Below, one piece after another: positions 49,284 through 61,000 of a stretch of DNA of 64,000 bases (position 1 is its first letter; the number at the start of each line of letters is the position of its first letter). The position numbers and the translations under genes are program-made. Below the pieces are notes generated by a model. It had not been told where the DNA came from, searched no databases, and saw only the letters and a list, made by a program, of their open reading frames with translations. Origin of the DNA: Straminergon stramineum (taxonomy: Eukaryota; Streptophyta; Bryopsida; Hypnales; Calliergonaceae); assembly GCA_963920665.1 (NCBI GenBank), contig OY987271.1, forward strand, positions 9,799,350 through 9,863,349, read 5' to 3'.

Positions 49284-52200
49284 ATGGTGTTTGGGAAGCA
49301 ACCACGAGCTCTGCTCGTGCTGTTGCTGCTGGTGGAGTTCAGCTGTGAAGCTCAAGATGTTGCCGGAGGGGAGGTGCAAACGGCCAGCTTGGTGCCGCTG
49401 GAGAGCTCGTTGTATAGCAAGGCTTTCATTGCTCGGTGGAATGCGCAGAATGCAGGCGCCGTGGGAGACGTGTTGCAGTTGTCTCTGGTCAGAAACGGGA
49501 ACAACTCTGATGGTAATTAATCCTGGTTTCGATCAGTTGATCCAATATTAGCTAGGACTTCTTAATTTACTAGGTGTAACGTAATTGAATATATGCTAGA
49601 AAAATGCTAGGGTGTCTAATTATGGAAAGTCTCCATTCACCATACAGTAAGGGAGAAGTTCCATTCAACAAACAGGTGAACCTTTCCTTACAACAGTCTA
49701 AGTAGGAACTTGCACCGTCTACAAGTGTTCACCTCCAAATCAATTGCAAAAATGAAAATGTCGATACATAAAGTGTTTTTCGCACTTAGCACAAATCAAA
49801 GCTCACCTGCATGGACAATGGAGCCTGTGAACTGTATGGTTAATAGAGATTCTACCTTATTTTTGAGAGAGTAATTTCATCTTCTGGCTACCTTTGGTGA
49901 CGGTCATATTCCTTCTGATGATGTGTTTTTGAGAGCCACAACTGTAAGGACTTCTAAGTTTCCAGGTAGAGCACATAAACTAGGGCTGCTGTAGATATAA
50001 CTAAGGTTTCACTCGGATCATTGAAACTGCGCTAATGTCACTGAAATCCGCCATTGTAACGAATATGAGGTTGCTGTAACTTTGAGCTTGCTGCAGGTGT
50101 GACTCTATCGACCTCCACTTTCTACTTTAACGGATATTTTCGTGCTTCAATCAAATTGCCCAAGGGCAACACTGCCGGGACAGTCACCACATTCTATGTA
50201 CGTGCTTCGTCTCCCTCAATCTAGACAGTCGTAGAATTCGTAGAACTCTAGTCACAAATGCATTTCTCAATTTACCGCAGTGCGAGCAATCCAAACAATG
50301 AGCTGTACAAATGCCTTTGTTTCGTTTTTGATCTGAAAGTGCCAATCAAATCCGGGGTTGATTCTAGTCTAATTAGTTGCACAAGCTTTGGAGTTTCTTA
50401 ACTGGGCTTCAACTTAAATTAAACGTACGTACGTCCGAGTGATCGAGGCCTGTCATGATGGATGCCATGCAATTAATTACTCTGAAGGTGACATATTGAT
50501 GTTAGTTACAGTACGTATTCAAAGAGGGTACTAACCAGGAGCTACGACCGAGGTAGAAGCTAGTCAAGCTACTATTTCACCCGAGAATTTCAGAAAGTCC
50601 GTGGACCCAATTCCCCAGTGCAACTTCAGTACGGAATAGCAAAAGCCCGCAATTAATTCCATACCCAAGCTGTGAAATTCCATCTATCTATCTATCTATA
50701 TCTACATCTGGTTGCACTAGGGAATAGGATTAATAGTAGACTTTTCTAAATTTCTCTGATGTTTTGCCTGGTTATTACATAGCTGGGTTGAAGTTTAATT
50801 TGTTTGAAGTTCTTTTCTGAATTTGCAGACCTGCTTTGAATGAATTCTCAGGTGGCCTCTCCAGGCGATCACCACAGTGAGGTGGACTTCGAATTCCTGG
50901 GCAACAAGACGGATGCATTGACGGGCAAAGTCGAATGGCACTTGCAGACCAACATCTTCGCCAACGGCATCGGCCAACGGGAGCAGCGCATCTCTCTCTG
51001 GTTCGACCCCTCGCAACAGTTCCACTACTACAGCATCATCTGGAACCCCCAAACGGTCTCGTAAGTGGCCCGCGCGCCTCACATCAACAATTAATTTCAA
51101 CAATATTTTTTCATTACAATAGATGACATCGATGTTATTGATTGTCGTTTAAATTAATGGCGAGTTTCAGAGAGCCAAAATTTTATGGTAGATTGGTAGG
51201 AGGTCCATAATTAAAGCGACCAGCCTCTAAAAGCATTCTCTAACACAGATGGATGGACTCAAATGTTGGTCCCTGGAATTGTGTGTGTGCTGCAGAATGT
51301 ACGTGGACGAAGTGTTGATTCGAATCTTCCAGAACTACGAAGACCAAGGAATTGCCTACTTGAATTCCAAGCCTGTGCAGGCATACGTGAGTGTGTTTGA
51401 TGGCTCCAGCTGGGCAACTCGAGGTGGGCTTGATAAGATCGACTGGACCAATTCTCCCTTCAAAGTGTTGTACACCCACTTCATTCTTGATGCTTGTGTG
51501 GTGGATCCCGACAACGTTGATGCTTCTCCTTGCGCCAACCCTGCTGCAAGTAAGGCCCCAATCTGTGCATAATAGTTTAAAACGTTGCATCTGTGTATTG
51601 AAATGAAGATCAATTTCTTTCGGAAGATAAATTGTAGTTTGATTGAGAATTTGGGAACAAGTTTTAGAGTTTTATGCAGGAATCTAGGCTCATGGTAGAT
51701 TTCAGGATTTGCGGTACTTGCATACCATGTGTATATTCATCCTGGAAGTGCAATTATCATGAGACTAAAGAATTGTGTGTTAAAACAAAAGATCGCTAAT
51801 GTTAGTTAATCCTTAAAGATCATGGGCACAACTGAAGGCTTTAAAATGAAAAATCTTATAGATCATCTGGAGCAACAGAAACTTCAAATAAAGTCAACAT
51901 CAGTAGGAGAGAACATCGCATGAGTAAGTCAATAGTGAAATATCAGAAACCCATAAGAAAGTCCCCATGAGACCTCAAAACTGATTTGGGCTGCTGAAAC
52001 TTTGAGAGATTAAACTGCAGTTTTGACGGTATTTAGATTCAAAAGCTTCGTGCTAAAATCTATTTTCTTGGTAGATTCAGGCTTTCAGGGACTCGTCTAT
52101 CGTGGGTTTTTAAATCTTTCTGAAACTTAATAAAGAATTGTGGATTCTGCCAAATCTTTGTGTGCAGACAACTGGTGGAACAGTCCCTATTTCCAATCCT

Positions 52201-52322
52201 TACCACTGAAGCGTCTTGCTTTCATGGATGCGATAAATCGGAGGTATATGCGTTACAACTATTGCACAGACGACAAGCGCTACCCTATCCCACCAAAGGA
52301 GTGCATCCTCCCCCGTCGTTAG
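49284..52322 (+). CDS. XTH: Xyloglucan endotransglucosylase/hydrolase (GH16), 5 exons, 315 aa
   Basis: Exons are 49284-49512, 50097-50197, 50852-51060, 51296-51549 and 52168-52322. GT-AG introns are in phases 1, 0, 2, 1 and the total is 316 codons including the stop. The enzyme cuts and rejoins xyloglucan chains in the cell wall. Seen: a signal peptide (LLVLLLLVEFSCEA, likely cleaved near residue 23); the GH16 active-site motif EVDFEFLG at 120-127, with nucleophile E120 and acid/base E124; the adjacent N-glycosylation site NKT (128-130) typical of XTHs; LQTNIF and REQR; SIIWNP; SSWATRGGLDKIDW; and the C-terminal XET_C region with paired cysteines (YCTDDKRYP, PKECIL). The residues before the active site are SE instead of the usual HDE. 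The N-terminal part is divergent and the subgroup is unclear. Whether transferase or hydrolase activity dominates cannot be told. It is convergent with the PPR gene. Confidence 0.93.
50681..50701 (+). repeat. TCTA tetranucleotide microsatellite in XTH intron 2
   Basis: About four TCTA/ATCT units lie in the 654-bp second intron of the XTH gene. No function is visible. Confidence 0.7.
51186..51240 (+). mobile_element. MITE end fragment in XTH intron 3
   Basis: The sequence GGTAGGAGGTCCATAA followed by CTCTAAAAGC matches the terminal and sub-terminal parts of the element at 2648-2978. Only one end is recognisable here, inside the 235-bp third XTH intron. Confidence 0.45.
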
Positions 52323-53406
52323 AAGATAGCTATTGAATTAATCTCAGTGTTTTCAGAATCGATTTCCAAAATTCAACCCAAAGAAACTCAGTATTTGTAT
52401 CAAATTTTGAATAGTTATGATTCAAAGCTCAGTGACATTACTGAGAAGTGTAGAAATGAAACAAAGGTATTTACCGGCCTTTTCATAATACAGCACACAA
52501 GAGACTGGATAGAGCATATCCGCAAGCAATAAAAGAGCAACTATTCTGTCGGAGATCCCTTTGCAAACCGTGGCACATGAGAAGAAAGTTTCGCAGATTT
52601 GGTCCCTCGGTTCCATCCACTTACCAAGTAGTGGACCATCTGTCTCAAAAACATCACGGCTTAAGATACAGAGTCTTTGCCAATCAATTACTTTAAATTT
52701 TGTTACATAATACATCTATCATCAAGTAAAACCAAAGTTGCACAAGGGTTGTGCAATATTGAGTACGTACAAGGAACTAAGTCTTCGGGACCATCTGAGT
52801 CACTGAGGATAGATTTCTTCTAAAGATTTTGATCATTTGAACTCGTTACAAAATTTACAGATTTCCATGTTCAAAACTAGGTGGTCTCTAATAATATCCG
52901 TTGCTGCAGTAAAACGATTTTAGAATTGAAGCTTATCTTGACATAGTGCAATGACAAAAATCAAGAGTAGTATACGAATGTGATCGCAGAGCAAACGAGA
53001 ATCGCCCTTGCGCAAGCAGCTTCACTCGCTTCTCCGTTATTGCTGCGCCAGCTTTAGCCTGCCATGTGTTTGTGAACTCACATAAGTTCTTTAAGAAAAC
53101 GATATTCAGAGAGAGAATTGTTAAATGCAAATATATGACGTATAGAAGGAATGAAGTTTAGCCTACGACAGGTGCCACGAGGTTGACGAGATAGAAAAGG
53201 TTTCTATAGTGCATTGATGCATTGAACAACTTTTATCAAAAGCTGAGTATCTAATAACAAGTATCATTCATGCTGTGTCAATGCTTCAACTTCAAAGGAT
53301 ATACCAGCGACCACAGTGATGCGGTACCTGATGCTGGATGTCAAAAGGCCAAACAATGCAAAGTGTTGATTAACTCTGCCTGGTGAGAGACTGCAGCCAG
53401 TGTGCG
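52323..53406. other. Convergent intergenic region XTH/PPR
   Basis: Must contain both 3' ends. No further PPR-coding sequence is found on the minus strand here, which supports the short PPR model. Confidence 0.6.
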
Positions 53407-55290
53407 TCATTTCAAGAGTCTGCGTCTGCCCCTGCTTCGTCCAATCTCATGAAGAAGACCCTTTTTCTTTCCTAGCAAGTATTTGCTGTAAGCATCTGGT
53501 TCGTACCCCCGCTTTACCATTTCTTCGACAATTTCTTTGGCTTCCGTGAAATTCTTGCTTGCAATGCATCCACCTAGTAATGTGTTGAAAGTAATTAAAT
53601 CTGGTTTGAGACTTGCTCTGCGGACCTCCTTCAAAAGGGCGATTGCCATTCCGGGCTGCAAGTCACCCTTGCACCGGGCATTTATAACTGTGTTGAAGGT
53701 GATAATGTCAGGTTCACAACCCTTTGATTCCATTAGCTCAAGGATCTGCTGAACCGCCTGCCAGCTGCCTTGCTTGGCATAAACACCTAAAATTCCATTA
53801 AATACCTGGATCAAGATCGATTCATAAGTGTCAAAAAGAGCAGAATTACAGACCAGGTACGGCATTTCTGCCCGTCTTGAGGAAAATCCGAAAGAAAATG
53901 TCTTGTCAAGTATATGGTTATTGTAACACCCTAAACCTTAATCATAACATTCTAGGGTGGCATACAGCTTGCCCCGTTTCCACTCTAGCACACAAAGAAC
54001 ATGGAGCACTGAAATACTGAAAACTAGCCCGCTCTTGAACACTTATTCCATTTCCAACATGCGATCCCAATCAGATGAACCACATGATATGCCAAATAAC
54101 AACCCAATGAAGGAATAAGTAATTCTAATGTGAGCCACACCCGCCCTTGTAAACACAATATGAGCTCAAGATTGTGCACAAAAAGAATCTCGATTCCTTT
54201 CCTGGGCTCACCATTCAGTGATTATGAGGGTGTTAACACAGTTGCTCAATAACGGTATGAACAATTCAGATAATGGTTACTAGAATAGACAGCATTTCCA
54301 AGTACAATTAAATCGGAAAACTCTAAAGCTAGTGAACTAGAAGGAACCTAGTCAAGGAACTTAGTTTTCACAAACTAGTTCAATTTCGGTTTTTTAAAAC
54401 AGCCTCAGGACGGTAAAGACAAAGTCGACTTACATTCTTTCAAAAGTGAAGCAAGGGACACAACTCTCCAGACACCGTCGAACCTGGAAGTTACAACGAT
54501 AATGGCAAAAGAAAAGCTGACCGGTGAAGAGCCTCACCTGAACGTGATCACCAGTCAGCTCCGGCTCAGCCCTCACGAAAAGCTCGCGAGCAATGTCCAC
54601 TTGATTCGACCGCCCGAGAATGCCCAGAATTGTCGCCAGCATGCGACGATTCGGAGTATACCATTTGCGAAGATTCAAGCATTCATAGAGCTCCAATGCC
54701 CGTCGCCAATTCTCTCGACCTACATTTCCCAGAACGACAGACAAATCTTCGTTATTCAGCTGCTCGGGCCAGTCTTCCAGAACATCCATCACCGGCCTTG
54801 CGAGCTCCAATTCACAAATAGCATTTGCCAACCTCTCGGTTCTACTTTTCCAATCTTTCGCTCGCTTGAGTGCCAACTTCGCCATCCTCTTCAGCTTCCT
54901 GACCTGATCTGTCTGCCGTTGATGAAACATCTCTCGTTCCCTGGCCTTGTCCCTGGCTTTGTCTTCCCGCATGAGCCGATAAATCGGCGACGTATGTCCA
55001 TCTCCTTCGTCCGAAACCCTAACCCTAAGTCCCACTCGCACATCGTCCACTTGCTGATCTTCCTGCACAGCCCGTTGCTGAGACTCATCATTGCTGTTCG
55101 GCCATCGCTCTGCAGCAGAAGCGCGACGGTACACAAACGGCTTCTCCTCTAGTCCGACGTCGATGTCCACCTCTATCTCTCTTCGCCAAGCAAAACAAAT
55201 GACACTCGACGACTTCCACTTGCGAATAGTGGCATCGCCAAAACGAGGAAACAACACGGCGGAGGACGACACGGCCAGCGTCGCGGCCAT
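53407..55290 (-). CDS. PPR protein similar to the N-terminus of EMB1270; short, 383 aa
   Basis: Exons 54538-55290 and 53407-53805 join in phase 0 (CAG/GTGAGG donor, CCAG acceptor), giving 383 residues. The family binds organellar RNA. The N-terminus (about 1-40) is Ser/Ala-rich and basic, so a plastid transit peptide is plausible. Residues about 175-250 resemble, from memory, Arabidopsis EMB1270 (At3g18110): VGRENWRRALELYECLNLR, then PNRRMLATILGILGRSNQ, then FVRAEPE. Three PPR units follow: VFNGILGVYAKQGSW..GCEPDI, ITFNTVINARCKGD..LKPDL and ITFNTLLGGCIASKNF..GYEPDA. The frame then runs into a short basic tail (GRSRGRRRLLK) and a stop. EMB1270 is roughly 1,400 residues, so about three quarters is missing, and no further PPR coding is visible before the XTH gene. 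It may be a truncated paralogue, a pseudogene or a reduced protein. A telo-box lies 60 bp upstream of the ATG. Confidence 0.8.
53922..54217 (+). mobile_element. 0.3-kb repeat with LTR-like TG...CA ends in the PPR intron
   Basis: Begins TGTAACACCCTAAACC and ends CATTCA, about 296 bp, lying inside the PPR intron. A TG...CA boundary and a TGTAACACCC start are common in plant LTRs, so a solo LTR or small TRIM-type element is the best guess. Possible 5-bp flanks GTTAT and GTGAT do not match exactly. A relative lies in CCX intron 1. Confidence 0.55.
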
Positions 55291-55349
55291 GGCCTTTCTT
55301 CAAAATCTTTCTTGCTTGAAATTCATGTCGTCAAGTGACAATCCCATTC

Positions 55350-55358
55350 AAACCCTAA
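55350..55358 (-). promoter_or_regulatory. Telo-box upstream of the PPR gene
   Basis: AAACCCTAA on the plus strand, about 60 bp upstream of the PPR start codon. Telo-boxes are known in promoters of plant housekeeping and translation genes. A second ACCCTAAA lies near 55519. Confidence 0.4.
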
Positions 55359-55872
55359 AAACAAAATTGAGTATAGATGAAGATACAAATAACAAGGAAT
55401 CCGGAAACGTAGGAACGTCTTGCAATTCTACGATTAACAATTAGCAGTCTAACAAATTTGCTAACATCTACTCTTACTGGACTTGAAATTCAGGTTGCAA
55501 AGTTGCAGCACCCTCCGAACCCTAAAAAATAACACAATCCCAACCGGCAGAATGTTCAACAAATCGAGGACGAGGCAGCCCGTTGGACGAGAAATAACGT
55601 GTACATGGATGAAAATAACAAATGGATGATAATTGGAGATTCTACAGTACTAATAGATGTTCAGTTATTCATTGAATGAATGTTATCTGAAATTTCTATT
55701 GGTTTTACAAATCGGACTTTTTAAAATGGAATCGCATTATTTTTACAAAATTTCTTTTAAATCAAAGATGGAAGTGATAATTGATTCCATAACATAATTG
55801 TAATAGAACCCATTTCAAGACAAATGATAGTCTCTCATTCAATGAGGAGAGGTGTGTTCTTGTCTATAAGGT

Positions 55873-55897
55873 GGGGGGTGGGGGGTCAGGGGTGGGG
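55873..55897 (+). other. Potential G-quadruplex
   Basis: Four G-runs, GGGGGG-T-GGGGGG-TCA-GGGG-T-GGGG, with loops of 1, 3 and 1, the pattern expected for a stable quadruplex. About 580 bp upstream of the PPR start codon. Confidence 0.8.
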
Positions 55898-56429
55898 TGT
55901 AGTTGTATGATGATCTTCTATTTAGACCTTTGATTGAGTATGGTTAAATCATCCAACCATCGAGCTTATGTCTACTAGTGTGTATGCAAAGCCTTATTAT
56001 GAGAAATAACCCAATAGTGACAAGCCTTATTACTTCTCATAACAAGGCTCTACTTTCACATTACCTAGTCCATTCTTTCAAAACTCTCAAAATTACAATT
56101 TCTTTTGCTCATATGTTCTCCTAGAATGAGTACACATCAAGCTATCTTCAAAGAATATTACTTAGTAAAGTAAGGAGACCCATTATAGACTATAGTCTAA
56201 TTTGGAGTTCTAATTTTGAATCTAATTAAATTCTATTGCATTTTATTGTAATTTTTATTGCTTGAGAAAAAGTGGGAATGGGATTTTCTCTCCATCCAAA
56301 TCCCTCAACTAAAAGTTTAAAGAGGTGACTCTCTTGTATCCAAAGGCCCTCTACAACTCTAATTCATCTTCCAAAATTCACATCCTATCATATGTTAAGA
56401 GGCTTAAAGAGATGCAATTAATATTTTGA

Positions 56430-56684
56430 AAGGTAGGAAGTCCACAAAATGCTAATATTTAAAAACTGATAATTAATTTGGAGAGGGAAGGCTTCTTGAA
56501 ATATTTTTGGAGCTTCATAGGATTAGTTGTGAATTTTTGAAGTTGAATTGCAGTGGCCACTACAAGCATCCACGTCCTCACATGTCCACTACTATTATAC
56601 CATTAGTGCAATAAGAAGGCAAAATGTATCTCTGCAACAGAGGAAGCTTTTAGATCCCAAACGTTTTATGAACCTCTCACCTTA
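56430..56684. mobile_element. Eroded GGTAGGA-type MITE, 255 bp
   Basis: AAGGTAGGAAGTCCACAAA at the left and TTTTATGAACCTCTCACCTTA at the right. The interior (CTTCTTGAAATATTTTT, TAGTTGTGAATTTTTGAAGT) matches 2648-2978. Confidence 0.65.
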
Positions 56685-56700
56685 CCCTAAACCCTAAACC
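56685..56700. repeat. Two telomere-type units
   Basis: CCCTAAACCCTAAACC, two plant telomere repeats, immediately beside the right end of the MITE and about 430 bp past the MINDY stop codon. Confidence 0.7.
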
Positions 56701-57131
56701 AAAATCCTCGGATTGTGAACTTCACAACCAGACGTTAAACATCCAACATCCATTCCCTGATTCTGATACAGTTAACCTACTGAGGTTGAAGTGAGGACCG
56801 GAAACACTTTGACAGAATTAAACACTAGCATGCCAGTCACTCATTCTCCAAGGAATTCAAAAGAATATAGCACCACAGCTGAGGTGATTGATTAAACCTC
56901 TCTTGCTGTTCAAGCACAGACCAATGGAGTATATTCCGTGTGTCTTTGCAAGACTAGATACCTAGCAGTAGCTACTATACCAAGTGGTTCAAATATGAAT
57001 CGGGCAGCATTGCTGTTCACCAGTCTCTTGGATATCCGTATTTAGCACCATATCAGGTCCTTTCAATCAGAACCCTGGATTTTATATACACGTAACTGGC
57101 ATGCATTGGCAACACCTTAACAGAAACTCAT

Positions 57132-58033
57132 CTACATTATAGTACATTTTTCCTTCTTAGGCTCAGGCTTCGGTGTTTGCGCCCTTGGTTGTCCCTGCAT
57201 GGTCCAGAGCGCCGTTTAGGTTATCTGGTATCTACGAAGAACTCGTGGAAGGTATCCCCTTTCACACAACGAGAATTTTCAACAGCAAAAGCTCTCGCTA
57301 TACAAGACGAGATGGCAACAAAAAGAAAGCAGAATATGAGAGGAACAAGCGATTTCCTTCCCTAACATTTAAGTCAAATCCACCACAAAATAACCTTGTA
57401 AATCTGGAAATGAGACAGCATATTTTAACCTGCATCTGAGCCCCAAAGTGAACAATCTACGAATTCAATGCTTGTTTGTTTCACTTATCCAAGGATCTTT
57501 TTCAGTTCATTAATATTAAAGCAGATCATGTGGGAAGCAGGCTTACTTTTAGAGGATAAGGATCCTCAAATCATTTTAACGAAATTTACAATTTCTATGG
57601 CCGATCTTTCTACAAGCGACAGAGTTGAAATAATATTGTCAGGAAGAAAAGTAATATTGATAGGATTTAGAAAACTCAAAAAGCGACTCTCTGATAAGAC
57701 TTTAACAATTTAAGTGACGTGATAAAATAAAGTTAAGTGTGAAATCCTATATTTCTAAATTATAAGTGGAAATCTTTAGTAACGGTAGAATCCTCGATGG
57801 CATGTGATATATAGTTTCCCATCTACAACTTTCATTCTGAGTACAACAACAAATCATCTCTTCAACAAACGTTTTGTAACACATCTATGGAAATAGAGTG
57901 GACATTCATAACACAATGCACTGCTAAATGAAGAAGTCCTGTCTTTAGGCTTACATATCCACCAGGACGATGTGTTGAATGTTGAGGTGTGGATGCTGAA
58001 GGTCCAGAAATCAACGATGACGGCAGCCGAGGT

Positions 58034-58080
<47 letters not shown>

Positions 58081-61000
58081 ATCCAACTCTTGCTGCTGAA
58101 GGGCCAAAGCCAACTGTAGGTCCGAGCTGCATCAAGCAAACGCGTAACAGAAATCAATACCCATGTAGTGGAAGTGCAACCTGCGTTTCGCATAATCATC
58201 AAATGCCATTCGTCGTAGAAGCACAGAATCAAAGAAATTCATATCAGCTAACAAAAATGATGCCAGGCTCCATAACCTAAAAAAGAAACTAAATGTAACC
58301 CAAATCATATGAGTTTGAAAAAATTGAGGAACTAATGAAGAATACATTCAAAACAAGCAAACACGCATATTTTATGACAGCTGCTGACATCCTGCCATAA
58401 TTGCTGCAACAAATAAAGGTGAAATTGCATGTCCAAAACGTGAACATTTCTCTATTGCTGACGTACAATTACCGACAGTTCCAACATTTGAGACCTATTT
58501 CTAATGTACGGTCGTATCCATAAACCACTAGTTTTTAAAGGCGAGTTCTGAAGGTTGTGGGCAGAGATTCTTACTCTGGCTCAGGTCTGGTTTGAGTGGA
58601 CATGAAATTCTGGAAGTCCATTCCCAATGCAAACAATCAGAAAAAATTAATAACTTTTATACACGATTGCATAATTCACTGAGAAGAATAAAAAGACAAT
58701 CCAGGATCTACACCACGCCTTAGCATATTAAGTACTAATAGTTGTTTCCAGCATCTCAGAAGCGTGCTAGGGTATCAGGAAATGTACAGCAGTCTCGTCA
58801 GCAGCTAGTTGCACATTCCATGTGTCATTGTTATGTTCCTCTGGTGTGAAAGGAGTAAAATCTCCTTTTAAAAAGATTGTGTCACCGTCAACCTAGCACA
58901 CAAAAAGTCCAGCACGAAAAAATCAATTCATATCAAGTAGACACCAGTAACACAAAGCTCAGTGTGCGAAACGAGACTGTACCGGCATATAAACATCCTT
59001 CAAAAAGTCCATGGACAGAAGAATATGAATTATATACCGAATCCAATTGTTCCCAGACAACAGGCTGGTGCAAATATCCCTGATCGCTTGCAAGAAGGAG
59101 CAACTGTTTGTTGCGCTGCAAAAACAATATCAGACAGAAATTTGAGATGTCATCTGAAATGGAACTCCATTACAAGAATAAAAACAACCCTCTATGCTCT
59201 AAAGAGAGCATAGGATATCGTAGAATTAACAATTGAAAGTGCGGGTTCATAACCATATACATCTTCAGTGATTAAAGCCAACTCTCTGACACAATTTCTT
59301 CCAGTTACTAACGAACTTGTAAAACATACCACTCATCTCGCGGCAGTAGCTTACCTTGAACAGAGTGCTGAAATGATTGTTCCGGAAGAAAACACACAAC
59401 TCGTGATCCTTGAGATTTTCAGCCAAGCTAAACAATCTGAAATTCAAGGATAAAGAGAGTGATTAAACTGCAAGAAAGTTGTGAAAGCTTCAACGTAGAA
59501 TATATTAGTATCGCACAGAAATTACTCAAAGGTTAAAATCCTAGATCAAGCAGGATAATTTTTTAGGCAAAGGAGATGTATTGTTACTTCAGTGTCGTCA
59601 TGGTGCTGCACATCAAATCTGGTTTAGGTACAAACAGTCTGCTGGTTAAGACACTAACAGATCTAAACAATTTATATACTAACAGCCTGCTTTTGCATCC
59701 TCGACCTAAAGACTAACTGATATTGCAAAGACTCTCTCCCAACTTGCGAATCACAGAACACAGAGTTGATTTGAAGCTACAAAGCACCGAAGTACTGCAT
59801 GACTAATAATAGCAAGGCTGCTCAGATCTTCTCAGACACCACAGATTCGAAGGATATGTTAAGGTTTAGAAGTTAAAAGACTTACCCGTAGATTGTCAAC
59901 TGACTTGCGTTGTCCTCAAGAAATCTTCTAATTATTTCCCCTACACAAACAGAACAATAAATATAAGAATTTGATGCAAGAGAGCAACCCAGCGTAGAAG
60001 ACCAAATGGTCAATTCAGTGAGACATTACATTGTAGCTGCCTCATCCGCAAACTGACCTTCTCGATCAGACACAGTGACTGCGGATTTCTGTGAGACTGA
60101 GTCTTTTTCCCTTCCGGGTAACAGCTCTGGATCAGGTTCGCTAACACTGGCTTGCTCCGCCAAAATCATTTCACCTTCATATAATGGTTCATTGTCACCT
60201 TGATTGGAACCACCTTGATTTGCGAAGTCATCTTCTCCCTCATATAGAGGCTCTTCATCGTCCAATCCAGAACTTCCAAAACTGCGTGAGCTACTACAGC
60301 TTGCAGGTCCAACAGAGAGCACTGGAGTAATTTGCTGAGGAGTCACAGAGGATGCTGAACCAGTTTCTTTCTCAATTCTGTCTGAAGATCCTTCAGCATT
60401 GAGATCTCTAGGCTCAGTACTGCCACCATTCGGCGAGGCTGCATTCTCAATAGATATATTTGACTTCATTTCCGTTGTCGTCCTGGCTGACATGTCAACA
60501 TCTTGTTCCGGACTACTATGAACATCAAGACCTGGATCTTTTGATGCTGAGTCGTTTTGACTTCCAAAACTGTCCTCACCAACATCGAGCGGATTAACAG
60601 GCCTATCAACATCATCACCCAAAGCAAATATAGAGGGACTGCTTCGTGGCTCTGCAGGCATTACGTAGTCTTGCTCAACGACAACGCCATTACTGAAACT
60701 TTGGTCACCAGCCACGCCCACTACTTCCGTTGGAGAAGGACTCCTACTCTCCGTAAAAACACCTGGTTCATGCATCATAGAGTTCTTCTCTCGAGCTCCA
60801 ATTTCAGCCACTTCCTCTGGCATATCGATCTCTTCCAAAGGAGTAATAAGGTGTCCACTGGAGCCAACCGATGTCCCGGACATCGGACTTAATGTGCCGT
60901 GGTCGCTTAAATGTCTCTCCGGCTCCAGGTCACTGTTTGAAAGGTAACCCTCGTCCACGGAACTTGCTCCCACACCATGAGGCACCTTAATCTGAGAGAG

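Larger units (their letters stand above)
55291..56429. other. PPR upstream region
   Basis: Holds the PPR promoter area with telo-box motifs and, at 55873-55897, a G-rich run. No other gene is seen. Confidence 0.5.

Noticed and set aside
54502..55152. 216-codon frame antisense to the PPR exon
   Set aside because: Mirror of a real coding exon with no recognisable protein features.
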